A stretch of 46,666 nucleotides of DNA from the NCBI GenBank assembly GCA_015522845.1, contig WALL01000021.1, positions 1 through 46,666 on the forward strand, given 5' to 3'. The stretch comes from Nanobdellati archaeon (lineage in GTDB: Archaea > B1Sed10-29 > WALL01). Within the stretch, counting starts at the first letter, position 1. Every line of letters starts with the position of its first letter. Of this stretch, positions 22,290 through 30,364 are shown in pieces. The notes under the pieces are model-generated. The model saw only the letters and a list, made by a program, of their open reading frames with translations, was not told the origin of the DNA and did not search any database. Both the position numbers and the translations under genes were made by a program.

Positions 22290-23015
22290 TTAGTGGCCGC
22301 GCGGCTTTAAGCCCCTCACAATCTTTGATGCTTTTCCAATTAGGTTATTGCTAACTTTTCCCCACTGCTTTCCCCACTCCATAACATTGATTGCCTGCTG
22401 TGTGAGGTTGCTAACGCCATTTGCAGTGCCTCCCCTAGCTATCCCCGTGGCCTTCATCGCTGTCGATTCCCTTAAGGCTGCCCCATTCAGCCTACTTACC
22501 AGCCTCCCGGTTATGGGCGACTTGCTGGCAGTGCGCACTACCATTTCCTCCGTACGGGTGGCAACTGCCTCCATCCTAAAGGTGCGGGTTATAACTGCAA
22601 GCCCGCCAAAGAATGGCAGCAGCTCGCTAAGGAGTATCAGCCCGTCAATGCCATCTGCATGTATGTGGCTTCCCTTTGCGAAGTCTATAGACCTTTGCAT
22701 CAAGTAGGCATAGCCTGATGCGGCCATGGTTATCCCACTGACATCCATAAGGATTGCATCGTGCTGCACATAGGCAATTGCTGCAAGTATGGCCCCATAA
22801 ACTGCAAGCACGGTCATTGCTTTGTATGGCTCATATGGCGACTCGGCAAGGAAAGTTATTATGCTTTTTGGCTTTGTAAGCACTGAAAGTGAGCCAACCA
22901 CAAGCTCAAAGACCTTCAGCGCAAACATCAGCGGGTGCCGGATTGCCCAAGCGCTTTCCCTAAAGAATTCTATTACAGAGAGCCACCAGCCGAGGAGCAT
23001 ATGCCTTATGCGCAT
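22290..23015 (-). CDS. Membrane-associated hypothetical protein
   Basis: A 241-residue protein with hydrophobic segments at about residues 26-50, 66-86 and 130-145, and a basic Ser/Thr/Gly-rich C-terminal half. The start may be an internal ATG (MLLGWWLSV). Divergent from RidA. Family not recognised. Confidence 0.6.
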   Translation of the reverse strand: MRIRHMLLGWWLSVIEFFRESAWAIRHPLMFALKVFELVVGSLSVLTKPKSIITFLAESPYEPYKAMTVLAVYGAILAAIAYVQHDAILMDVSGITMAASGYAYLMQRSIDFAKGSHIHADGIDGLILLSELLPFFGGLAVITRTFRMEAVATRTEEMVVRTASKSPITGRLVSRLNGAALRESTAMKATGIARGGTANGVSNLTQQAINVMEWGKQWGKVSNNLIGKASKIVRGLKPRGH

Positions 23016-23069
23016 ATAATAATTATTGCAGGGGAAGTTTATAAAAGCTTCCCTTCTTATTATTGCCCC

Positions 23070-23441
23070 ATGGAAATGGTTTCAACATCTAAGGCACCGG
23101 CTGCGGTTGGCCCATATTCGCAGGCCATTGTGGCCAGTGGATTTGTTTTTACAGCGGGGCAGATTGCGCTTCGGCCAGATGGCACGCTTGTTGGGGGCGG
23201 CATCGCCGCACAGACAGAGCAGGTGATAAGGAATTTGGCTGCAGTGCTTGGGGCTGCTGGCTCATCGCTTGCCAAAGCCGTAAAGGTAACAGTTTACCTT
23301 GCAGACATTGGTGACTTTGCAGCAATGAACAAGGTGTATTCCAAATACTTCACCGCCAAGCCTGCGCGCTCCACGGTTGCAGTGAAGGCGCTGCCGAGGG
23401 GTGCCCTTGTTGAAATTGATGCAGTTGCGGTGGTGGGATGA
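23070..23441 (+). CDS. ridA: RidA/YjgF enamine deaminase
   Basis: A 123-residue protein: STSKAPAAVGPYSQAIVASG, FTAGQIALRPDG, VKVTVYLADIGDFAAMNKVY, and the signature ARSTVAVKALPRGALVEIDA with its catalytic-site arginine. RidA hydrolyses reactive enamine/imine intermediates from PLP enzymes, including those of serine and cysteine metabolism. A TATA box at about 23037-23046 predicts a leaderless start at ATG 23070, and an upstream ORF extension is unlike the family. The stop overlaps the cysS ATG (ATGA). Confidence 0.94.
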   Translation: MEMVSTSKAPAAVGPYSQAIVASGFVFTAGQIALRPDGTLVGGGIAAQTEQVIRNLAAVLGAAGSSLAKAVKVTVYLADIGDFAAMNKVYSKYFTAKPARSTVAVKALPRGALVEIDAVAVVG

Positions 23442-24838
23442 GGATATTCAACACGATGGGCAGGAAGCTCCAGGAGTTTATTCCAGTGCACAAGGGGGAG
23501 GTGCGCATCTACTCGTGCGGCCCTACAGTGTATGCAATGCCGCACATAGGTAACTTCAGGACGTTCTTCCTCACCGACATAATCCACCGCTACTTTGAGT
23601 ATAAGGGATACAAGGTCACACTTGTCATGAACATTACTGACATCGATGACAAAACCATCCGTGGCTCCGAGGCGGCGGGCATGACGCTGAAGGAGTTCAC
23701 CGACAAGTACACGAAGGTGTTCTTCGACGGCCTCGACGCGCTGAACATACTCCGCGCAGACCATTACCCGCGTGCCACCGAGACGGTGCCGGAAATGCTT
23801 GATATTATCCAGCACCTGCTTGAGAATGGAGTTGCATACATAGCGAATGGCTCTGTCTATTTCTCCATACACAAGTTCCCAGCCTATGGCAAGCTTTCTG
23901 GGATGGACTTGGATGCCTTAGACCACGGGCACCGCGTTGACAGCGACGAGTACGAGAAGGATGCCCCCGGTGACTTTGCACTCTGGAAGGCGGCTACGCC
24001 AGACGAGCTCAGGCGCGGCATATTCTTTGAGGCGCCATGGGGCAAGGGCCGGCCGGGATGGCACATCGAGTGCTCGGCGATGGGCCCAAAATACCTTGGC
24101 TCTCCCCTGGACATCCATATTGGGGGGGTTGACCTGATATTCCCGCACCACGAGAATGAGATTGCACAGTTCGAGGCAGCTTATGGCAAGAAGTTTGTAA
24201 ACTATTGGGTGCATGGCGAGCACCTTGTAGTTAATGGCAGGAAGATGAGCAAGTCAAAGGGCAACTATTTCACGCTAAACGACCTGCTGAAGAAATACAC
24301 TTACAACGAAATACGCTACCTATTCCTCTCGACACATTACCGCGACAAGCTTAACTATACTGAAAAGGCGATGCAGAATGCTGCAAAGGGCGCGGCAAAG
24401 CTAGAGCTAGCGCTGCAGAACTTGGATTTCTTCATTGCAAATGCAAAAGAGGGGGAAAGCGACAGCGGCTTCCTAGCAACTGCCAAGCAGCGGAGGAGGG
24501 AATTTGAGGAGGCAATGGACGGCGACTTCAATACCCCCAAGGCCCTTCGTGTTATCCATGAGCTTGTTTCAGATATTTACAAGTATGCTGGCAAGGAAAA
24601 GGGAACCCTGGAAACGGCCCGCAGTACCCTCCTGCTGATGCTCCATACCTTCGGGCTCTTTGAGAAGGAGGGTGAAAGCTCACAGCTGCCAGCGGAGCTT
24701 ATTAAGGAGATCCATGAGCGCGAAGCAGCAAGGGCAGCTAAGGACTGGGCGAAAGCGGACGCTATCCGCAGCAAACTAAAAGAAAAAGGGATACTCCTTG
24801 ATGACTTCCCTGAAGGAACACGCTGGAGAAGGGCTTAG
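23438..24838 (+). CDS. cysS: Cysteinyl-tRNA synthetase
   Basis: A 466-residue class I synthetase. The HIGH-type motif is PHIGNFR near residue 37; GRPGWHIECSAMG and HIGGVDLIFPHHENE form the catalytic and zinc region; the KMSKS motif (RKMSKSKGNY) and a C-terminal helical domain (AKADAIRSKLKEKGILLDDF) complete it. It charges tRNA-Cys, whose gene lies at 14574, so this organism does not depend solely on the SepRS/SepCysS route. It is co-transcribed with RidA through a 4-base overlap. Confidence 0.97.
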   Translation: MRIFNTMGRKLQEFIPVHKGEVRIYSCGPTVYAMPHIGNFRTFFLTDIIHRYFEYKGYKVTLVMNITDIDDKTIRGSEAAGMTLKEFTDKYTKVFFDGLDALNILRADHYPRATETVPEMLDIIQHLLENGVAYIANGSVYFSIHKFPAYGKLSGMDLDALDHGHRVDSDEYEKDAPGDFALWKAATPDELRRGIFFEAPWGKGRPGWHIECSAMGPKYLGSPLDIHIGGVDLIFPHHENEIAQFEAAYGKKFVNYWVHGEHLVVNGRKMSKSKGNYFTLNDLLKKYTYNEIRYLFLSTHYRDKLNYTEKAMQNAAKGAAKLELALQNLDFFIANAKEGESDSGFLATAKQRRREFEEAMDGDFNTPKALRVIHELVSDIYKYAGKEKGTLETARSTLLLMLHTFGLFEKEGESSQLPAELIKEIHEREAARAAKDWAKADAIRSKLKEKGILLDDFPEGTRWRRA

Positions 24839-24841
24839 TGC

Positions 24842-25006
24842 CTATTGGATTGCAGATACTGGGCATGCCTTTTTTGCTGCTTCAACGCAGTCTGCATTCC
24901 CGTCCTTGACGTGCGACTTGCCGTTGCTTCCCATCTCAAACCCTGCTGGGCAGATGCTAACGCAAGCGCCGCAGCCAATGCATAAGTTCTCATTTACCTT
25001 AACCAT
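24842..25006 (-). CDS. Small ferredoxin (54 aa)
   Basis: A 54-residue protein, MVKVNENLCIGCGACVSICP onward, with Cys9, Cys12, Cys15 and Cys48 placed as ligands of one [4Fe-4S] cluster, and Cys19/Cys40 in the position of the disulfide found in Thermococcus-type single-cluster ferredoxins. It would carry electrons in the cytosol. It lies 36 bases after the DUF1858 gene, in the same direction, and is convergent with cysS with three bases between the stops. Confidence 0.9.
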   Translation of the reverse strand: MVKVNENLCIGCGACVSICPAGFEMGSNGKSHVKDGNADCVEAAKKACPVSAIQ

Positions 25007-25042
25007 AAAAGCACCTGTTGTTGGATTTACTTATTCCCCTTT

Positions 25043-25249
25043 TTATTCTTTATCCCTGATTGCTACATTGATACGCCTAACCGTTTCCTCAGGGTCAAGG
25101 CCGTGTGCAAGGCATCCCTGCTCCAATGTCTCGAATTGGGCGGCAATGCATCCGATGCAGTGCATTCCCATCTCCAGGAGTAATGGAATGCTCTCAGGAT
25201 ATCTTTCAGCAAGCTCTGTTATGCTAATCTCCTTCGTTATGGATGCCAT
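25043..25249 (-). CDS. DUF1858 / hybrid-cluster-associated redox disulfide protein
   Basis: A 68-residue protein with the pattern ITELAERYPESIPLLLEMGM, then HCIGCIAAQFETLEQGCLAHG. The CIGC pair and the following FETLEQG match the DUF1858 family (hybrid-cluster-associated disulfide proteins). It probably shuttles thiol/disulfide electrons. Followed by the ferredoxin gene on the same strand, which suggests a shared redox job. Confidence 0.88.
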   Translation of the reverse strand: MASITKEISITELAERYPESIPLLLEMGMHCIGCIAAQFETLEQGCLAHGLDPEETVRRINVAIRDKE

Positions 25250-25319
25250 ATTGGCGTTCTAATAATGGCACTATTTAAGGGTTAGTATTAAATATGCCAC
25301 TAGCTTAATTTTTCCAACG

Positions 25320-25994
25320 GTGAAAACAATGCTTTCCCCTAAACAGCTATTTTTCATACTAGCGTTCAGCCTGCTTGTCCTTGTTGGCTCGCAGCTGAAC
25401 TTCTCGCCGATTATCGGTGCCGACAACCAGTTCTTCACGATGTTCCAGTTCTTTGGCCCAACTGCGGGCGCTTTCCTTGGCCCGATTGTTGGTGCAGCAA
25501 CCGTGCTGCTTGCTGAGCTAATTAATTTCGTGTTTGCTGGAAAGGCATTCACGCTTATAAACTTGGCTTGGCTGGCGCCGATGCTGTTTGCAGCAGCCTA
25601 TTTCAATGGCAAGGGCAAGCGGCTAGTTGCAGCAGTGCCGCTGCTTGCGATGGTACTCTTTTGGATGCATCCCATTGGCAGACAGGCATGGTTCTACGCG
25701 CTTTACTGGCTGATTCCAATTTTGGCAACGCTTAAGCCGAATCTGATAAGCCGCTCCCTTGGCGCGACATTTACCGCACATGCCATTGGAAGTGTTGCAT
25801 TCCTCTATGCAGTGCCAACTACCCCTGCCCTTTGGATCGGGCTTATCCCGATAGTTGCATTTGAGCGTGGCCTGTTCTCGCTAGGGATTGCTGCCAGCTA
25901 TGTCGTGCTAAATACCGTGATGGCAAAGCTACACCTGCCAGTCTTTGATGTTGACCCGCGCTATGTCATCTCGAAGCGGCTTTTGCTGGGATGA
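25320..25994 (+). CDS. Polytopic membrane protein, ECF S-component-like
   Basis: A 224-residue protein with about six TM helices. The early segment QFFTMFQFFGPTAGAFLGPI, then VGAATVLLAELINFV, resembles the first helices of ECF-type substrate-binding (S) components for vitamins or metals. No ECF ATPase is nearby. The start could be GTG 25320 or ATG 25329. The substrate is not readable. Confidence 0.6.
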   Translation: MKTMLSPKQLFFILAFSLLVLVGSQLNFSPIIGADNQFFTMFQFFGPTAGAFLGPIVGAATVLLAELINFVFAGKAFTLINLAWLAPMLFAAAYFNGKGKRLVAAVPLLAMVLFWMHPIGRQAWFYALYWLIPILATLKPNLISRSLGATFTAHAIGSVAFLYAVPTTPALWIGLIPIVAFERGLFSLGIAASYVVLNTVMAKLHLPVFDVDPRYVISKRLLLG

Positions 25995-25998
25995 TTAA

Positions 25999-27054
25999 AT
26001 GGCCCCCTCAAAGAAGAAGGCAGCGGCTAAAAAGCCATTGGGGCAGAAAGCAAAAAAGCCAACTAAAGGTGGCACTGCTGGGCCACGGCGTATTGCCTAC
26101 CATGAGCGCCTCGGCCTCTCTAAAGACCAAGCTTATTTTCTTGGCATTACTGCAGCCTTAGTTTTTGCGGTTGCAGTTTATTTTGCCTTCAGCTCTGCCC
26201 ATCAAATCCCTGCTGCGCCCCCTGCCATTGAAGCGCCGCAGCAAGAGGTAGGGACAGTCCTTACGGTGGTGGATGACCCAAGCTGCACCTTCTGCAATAA
26301 GTTCATCAAGCCAGTTGAAAGCCAAATCATGGAGGCAGCCTTTAGCGGGCTGTCGATAAGGCAGGTATCGGCAAGCTCAAAGGAAGGCAAGTTGCTGATA
26401 TCTAGCTTGGGCATTAAAGCTCTTCCGGCATACGTCTTCAACAGCCATGTAGCTGCAGAGGAAAACTATTCGGTTTTCAAGCCATTCCTCCACAAGGCAA
26501 ATGGCAGCTACTTGCTTGATGAGAAAACTATAAGAGGCGTGGCGGTCCGCTACTTCTCCCCTCCCCCCACGGGGGGCGAGCCATCCCTTGGGGCACCAGA
26601 TGCAGCAGTTACAATTATAGTTTTTTCGGACCCTGCCTGCAAGGCATGCAAAGTGTTTGGCTTAAAGACGCTCCCATTTTTAGAGAGTGCTTATAACAGC
26701 ACAGTTCGTGTGGTATTTAAGGCGCTTCCGCTTTCACCGAGCACCCTTAACGCATCGATTGCAATGGAATGCGCTGCAGGGCAAGGGAAGTTTTGGGAGT
26801 ATGCGCATGCTGGCTATGAGAGTGGCATTGGCAATCTAACTCGCCTGGCTGATGAAGCAGGGCTTAATACAACGGAGTTTAATGCTTGCCTCTCCTCACA
26901 AAAGTATAAGGATAAGGTAATGCACAACCGCGTAGAGGCATTTAACTATGGCGTTAGCGGTGTGCCAACTTTATTCATCAATGGGATTAAGATAGTTGGC
27001 GTTCCAACTGATGCAGCCATAAGGCAAATTATTGGTTCGGAGCTGGCGCGATGA
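25999..27054 (+). CDS. Membrane-anchored double thioredoxin-fold (DsbA-like) oxidoreductase
   Basis: A 351-residue protein with a Lys/Ala-rich N-terminus (KKKAAAKKPLGQKAKK), one TM helix (about residues 48-66) and two thioredoxin-like domains outside: the first with SCTFCNKF (about residues 95-102), the second with DPACKACKVFG (about 212-222) and cis-Pro GVPTLFINGIKI. It probably makes or rearranges disulfides in surface proteins such as the Cys-rich one at 13006. Its stop overlaps the next gene by four bases. Confidence 0.85.
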   Translation: MAPSKKKAAAKKPLGQKAKKPTKGGTAGPRRIAYHERLGLSKDQAYFLGITAALVFAVAVYFAFSSAHQIPAAPPAIEAPQQEVGTVLTVVDDPSCTFCNKFIKPVESQIMEAAFSGLSIRQVSASSKEGKLLISSLGIKALPAYVFNSHVAAEENYSVFKPFLHKANGSYLLDEKTIRGVAVRYFSPPPTGGEPSLGAPDAAVTIIVFSDPACKACKVFGLKTLPFLESAYNSTVRVVFKALPLSPSTLNASIAMECAAGQGKFWEYAHAGYESGIGNLTRLADEAGLNTTEFNACLSSQKYKDKVMHNRVEAFNYGVSGVPTLFINGIKIVGVPTDAAIRQIIGSELAR

Positions 27055-27416
27055 ACATTGCCATAATTGGTGCCTCCAAGGATAGGAGCAAATATGGGAA
27101 CAAGGCCGTGCGTGCCTATGCCATGATGGGGCATACTGTCTTCCCGGTCAACCCGCATGAAACAGAAATCGAAGGGCATGCCTGCTATAAGGCAGTCACT
27201 GCAATCCCCTACAAGATAGACCGGGTGTCGCTGTATGTTCCCCCGGAGGTAGGCATAAAGCTTGTGAGCCAAATAAAGAAGGTCAATCCAAAAGAGGTTT
27301 ACATAAACCCTGGTGCGGAGTCAGATGAGCTCATTGAGGCATTTAGGAAGGTGGGCATAAACCCCCTTTTGGTGTGTGCGATAAACGCCATCGGAGTAGA
27401 CCCTGGCAAGATATGA
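27051..27416 (+). CDS. CoA-binding-domain protein (YccU-like)
   Basis: A 121-residue Rossmann-like protein: NIAIIGASKDRSKYGNKAVR, VFPVNPHETEIEGHACY, VSLYVPPEVG and INPGAESDELIEAF. These match the single-domain CoA_binding_2 family. It probably binds CoA or a related nucleotide; the reaction is unknown. ATG overlaps the oxidoreductase stop (ATGA). Confidence 0.9.
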   Translation: MNIAIIGASKDRSKYGNKAVRAYAMMGHTVFPVNPHETEIEGHACYKAVTAIPYKIDRVSLYVPPEVGIKLVSQIKKVNPKEVYINPGAESDELIEAFRKVGINPLLVCAINAIGVDPGKI

Positions 27417-27539
27417 CAGAAGGTTTAAATAGCTTTTTCTGCCATAATTATGCGGTGTGATTATCGGATAAGCTCGTGCTCTTTTTGCCGGAAAACCTGA
27501 GAGAACAAAGCTTAAAAACCGAAGCATCGTAGTCTACCT

Positions 27540-28469
27540 ATGCGCATTGTTATTGTCTTATTGGCACTTCTCCTGTTGGGTTGTGTCGGGACAGCGCCCC
27601 AGCCTACGCCTGCGGCGGCGCCTGCCCCCACTGTAGCCCCAAGTGTAATACCCACACCCGCCCCGTCATACGGCCCGGCAGTAGTTAATGAGACTGTCGA
27701 GCGCGGCGACTTTCTCGTAAAGATAATCTCTGTTGGGAAATACAGCTATGTTTCTCCTTTTGGGAAGAACCGGACCGACTACCGCGTTGACATGGGGATT
27801 ACAAACACCGCACGCCAGCCAGAGGAATACCGTTTTGCATACCTGCTCTTTAACGACGACAGGCACTTCCCACTGCGCTGGTACTCAACACTTGATGACC
27901 AGGGGCTTTTGCCGGCAGGCGGAGAAACTGAGGGCTACCTCCTTTTTGATGTTGGCAACTCCACGGGGCCGTTCAAACTAGTAGTCGCTACACTCCCGCT
28001 ATCTAGTTTCGACTACGTTGATGTAATTGGCAAAAACGAGCTTGGGAAGCCGGTGGCGGGAAACCGAATGTATGGAAACACTTGCGGCACGAGCACATTG
28101 GGCGAAAAATATCTTGGCTCGCTGCTTGGTGGGGAGCCATGCAAAAGCATATCCGCTGCCCGCGACCTATATGTATACCCATCTTGGCATGACGACCACG
28201 TCGTCATAGTGCGCCTCAAGCTCAAGAACTCGGCGGAGCATGGCGCTAATGTGCTGGTTGTTGATGAGATACCAAAAGGATTTGGTGTTACAGCGCACAA
28301 CATCAGCTACAGCAAGCAGCCAATATTCCTTGACAGCTACCACCCGGCATGGCTAATCCACCTATCGCGCAATGAGATATGGAAGACAGACATGAACTAC
28401 AGCATTTTCCTTGATGGCAACCAGGTTGGGAACATGCCTGCGCCCGTGGTGCTGGGCATCAGCCTGTAA
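27540..28469 (+). CDS. Secreted lipoprotein-like protein with Pro/Ala linker
   Basis: A 309-residue protein. The signal peptide IVLLALLLLGC has a lipobox-like LLGC (Cys15), followed by an A/P/T-rich linker (about 18-45) and two beta-rich domains, each with NxS/T sites. A domain with DEIPKGFGVTAHNISY resembles conserved archaeal surface beta-domains. Function unknown. Confidence 0.72.
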   Translation: MRIVIVLLALLLLGCVGTAPQPTPAAAPAPTVAPSVIPTPAPSYGPAVVNETVERGDFLVKIISVGKYSYVSPFGKNRTDYRVDMGITNTARQPEEYRFAYLLFNDDRHFPLRWYSTLDDQGLLPAGGETEGYLLFDVGNSTGPFKLVVATLPLSSFDYVDVIGKNELGKPVAGNRMYGNTCGTSTLGEKYLGSLLGGEPCKSISAARDLYVYPSWHDDHVVIVRLKLKNSAEHGANVLVVDEIPKGFGVTAHNISYSKQPIFLDSYHPAWLIHLSRNEIWKTDMNYSIFLDGNQVGNMPAPVVLGISL

Positions 28470-28494
28470 ACCGCATATCCATCAAACCGGTGTA

Positions 28495-28538
28495 TTTATA
28501 TATAAATTCGTACAAAATGGATATCCACCAATTTGGTG
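28495..28538 (+). promoter_or_regulatory. Thermosome promoter with palindromes at the predicted start site
   Basis: TATA box TTTATATATAAA (28495-28506) is followed by two palindromes at the expected transcription start: GGATATCC (28519-28526) and CACCAA-T-TTGGTG (28526-28538). The latter fits a repressor operator. A Shine-Dalgarno GGAAGTGAT (28559-28567), one base off consensus, precedes the start by five bases. Confidence 0.5.
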
Positions 28539-28572
28539 CTAATCTTAATACGATTAAAGGAAGTGATATAAA

Positions 28573-30237
28573 ATGACACAACAGTTAGCAGGACAATTGG
28601 CAGGACAGCCAATACTTGTATTGCCTGAGGGCGCCCAAAGGCTCTTGGGCAGGGATGCGCAGCGGTCGAACATCGCCGTTGCCAAGGCAATAGCGAATGC
28701 AATAAGAACCACACTTGGCCCGAAGGGAATGGACAAGATGCTCGTTGATGACCTAGGGGACATAGTCATAACAAACGATGGTGCAACAATCCTTGAAGAA
28801 ATGACTGTCGAGCATCCCGCCGGGAAAATGATGGTTGAGGTTGCAAAGACGCAGGATGAGGAAGTGGGGGATGGCACAACAACAGCTGTAGTCCTTGCAG
28901 GTGAGCTCCTTAAGAATGCAGAGGACCTGCTTGAGAAAAAGATACACCCCAGCGTGATAATCCGTGGATATGGCATGGCATCTGCTAAAGCCCTTGAATT
29001 CCTTAGGGAGAAGTCAGCAGACGTAAGCTTTGATGACGATAAGCTCCTTAAGCAAATGGCAATGGTTGCTATGACAGGGAAGGGTGCGCAGCGCGCAGGT
29101 GACCATTTTGCTGGCATTGCAGTGCAGGCCGTAAAGCAGGTTGCAGACCGCAGCAAAGGCTCTGTCTCAATAGACAGCGACTACATTAAAATTGAGAAAA
29201 AGCAGGGCGGCGACCTTATTGACACTGAGCTTATCAATGGGATTGTCATAGACAAGGAGCGCGTCCACTCAGGGATGCCTAAGAAAGTTGAGAATGCAAA
29301 GGTGGCCCTCCTTGATTCTGCACTTGAGGTTAAAAATACCGAGACGGATGCTGAAATCCGCATTACAGCACCAGACCAGCTCCAAGCGTTCCTAGCACAG
29401 GAGGAGAACATGCTCAAGGAGATGGTTGATGATATCCAAAAGAGCGGTGCAAATGTGCTTTTCTGCCAGAAAGGGATTGATGACATGGCACAGCATTTCT
29501 TATCAAAGGCAGGCATTCTTGCTGTGCGCCGTGTTAAGAAGAGCGACATGGAAAAGCTCTCCCGGGCAACAGGGGCCACAATTGTCACAAGGATACAGGA
29601 CCTTTCAGCAGGGGATCTGGGCGATGCTGGCCTTGTTGAGGAGCGCAAAATAGCTGGCGAGGACATGGTCTTTGTTGAGAAGTGCAGAGACCCCAAGGCC
29701 GTCACTATACTTGTCCGCGGCGGGACAGAGCACGTTGTTGATGAGGCAGAGCGTGCCCTTACTGATGCAATTGGGGTAATCTCTTCTGCACTTGAGGACA
29801 AGAAGGTTGTTGTCGGCGGCGGAAGCATCGAGATTGAGCTGGCGCTCGCGCTGAACAACTACGCAAAGACGGTAGGCGGCAGGGAGCAGCTTGCAATATC
29901 TTCATTTGCAAGCGCCCTTGAGATCATACCACGCACGCTTGCCGAGTCTGCAGGCATGGACTCCATTGACACGCTTGTTGAGCTCCGTGCAAAGCATGAG
30001 AAAGGCGACAAGTTTGCTGGTGTTGATGTGATGGGCGGCAAGGTCTCCGATATGGAAAAGATACATGTCTTTGAGCCAGCAAAAATCAAGAAGCAGGCAA
30101 TAACAAGCGCGAGCGAAGCAACCGAGATGATACTTCGCATAGATGATATAATTGCCTCTTCTGGAAAGGGATCCAATACGCCACCTGAAATGCCGCCTGG
30201 AGGCGGCATGGGTGGCGGAATGCCCGGCATGATGTGA
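28573..30237 (+). CDS. ths: Thermosome subunit (group II chaperonin)
   Basis: A 554-residue subunit. [30 protein letters not shown] and [15 protein letters not shown] form the ATP site; [15 protein letters not shown] follows in the second equatorial half. The C-terminus is the Gly/Met-rich tail [12 protein letters not shown] that hangs into the folding cavity. It folds proteins in an ATP-driven double ring. A hairpin terminator follows. It is preceded by palindromes that may mediate heat-shock control. Confidence 0.98.
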   Translation: MTQQLAGQLAGQPILVLPEGAQRLLGRDAQRSNIAVAKAIANAIRTTLGPKGMDKMLVDDLGDIVITNDGATILEEMTVEHPAGKMMVEVAKTQDEEVGDGTTTAVVLAGELLKNAEDLLEKKIHPSVIIRGYGMASAKALEFLREKSADVSFDDDKLLKQMAMVAMTGKGAQRAGDHFAGIAVQAVKQVADRSKGSVSIDSDYIKIEKKQGGDLIDTELINGIVIDKERVHSGMPKKVENAKVALLDSALEVKNTETDAEIRITAPDQLQAFLAQEENMLKEMVDDIQKSGANVLFCQKGIDDMAQHFLSKAGILAVRRVKKSDMEKLSRATGATIVTRIQDLSAGDLGDAGLVEERKIAGEDMVFVEKCRDPKAVTILVRGGTEHVVDEAERALTDAIGVISSALEDKKVVVGGGSIEIELALALNNYAKTVGGREQLAISSFASALEIIPRTLAESAGMDSIDTLVELRAKHEKGDKFAGVDVMGGKVSDMEKIHVFEPAKIKKQAITSASEATEMILRIDDIIASSGKGSNTPPEMPPGGGMGGGMPGMM

Positions 30238-30250
30238 GCCAATAAGAACC

Positions 30251-30285
30251 CCGCGGGCATCATGCCCGCGGCTTGCTATTTTTTT
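30251..30285 (+). terminator. Thermosome terminator
   Basis: CCGCGGGCA (30251-30259) pairs perfectly with TGCCCGCGG (30263-30271), followed by a run of T's at about 30279-30285. Confidence 0.8.
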
Positions 30286-30364
30286 ATGCAAACGTGCCCG
30301 TAATTGGCATCGGCAGCACCCAAAACCCTTGCTTTTTATATATTCGTTGGTATAATTTTTACAT

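Noticed and set aside
22935-23069. Longer RidA ORF
   Set aside because: The extension runs through the divergent gene and the TATA box; RidA proteins start at the equivalent of ATG 23070.
29181-29858. 225-codon ORF antisense to the thermosome gene
   Set aside because: A Ser-rich shadow caused by the codon pattern of the real gene; no promoter or family resemblance.
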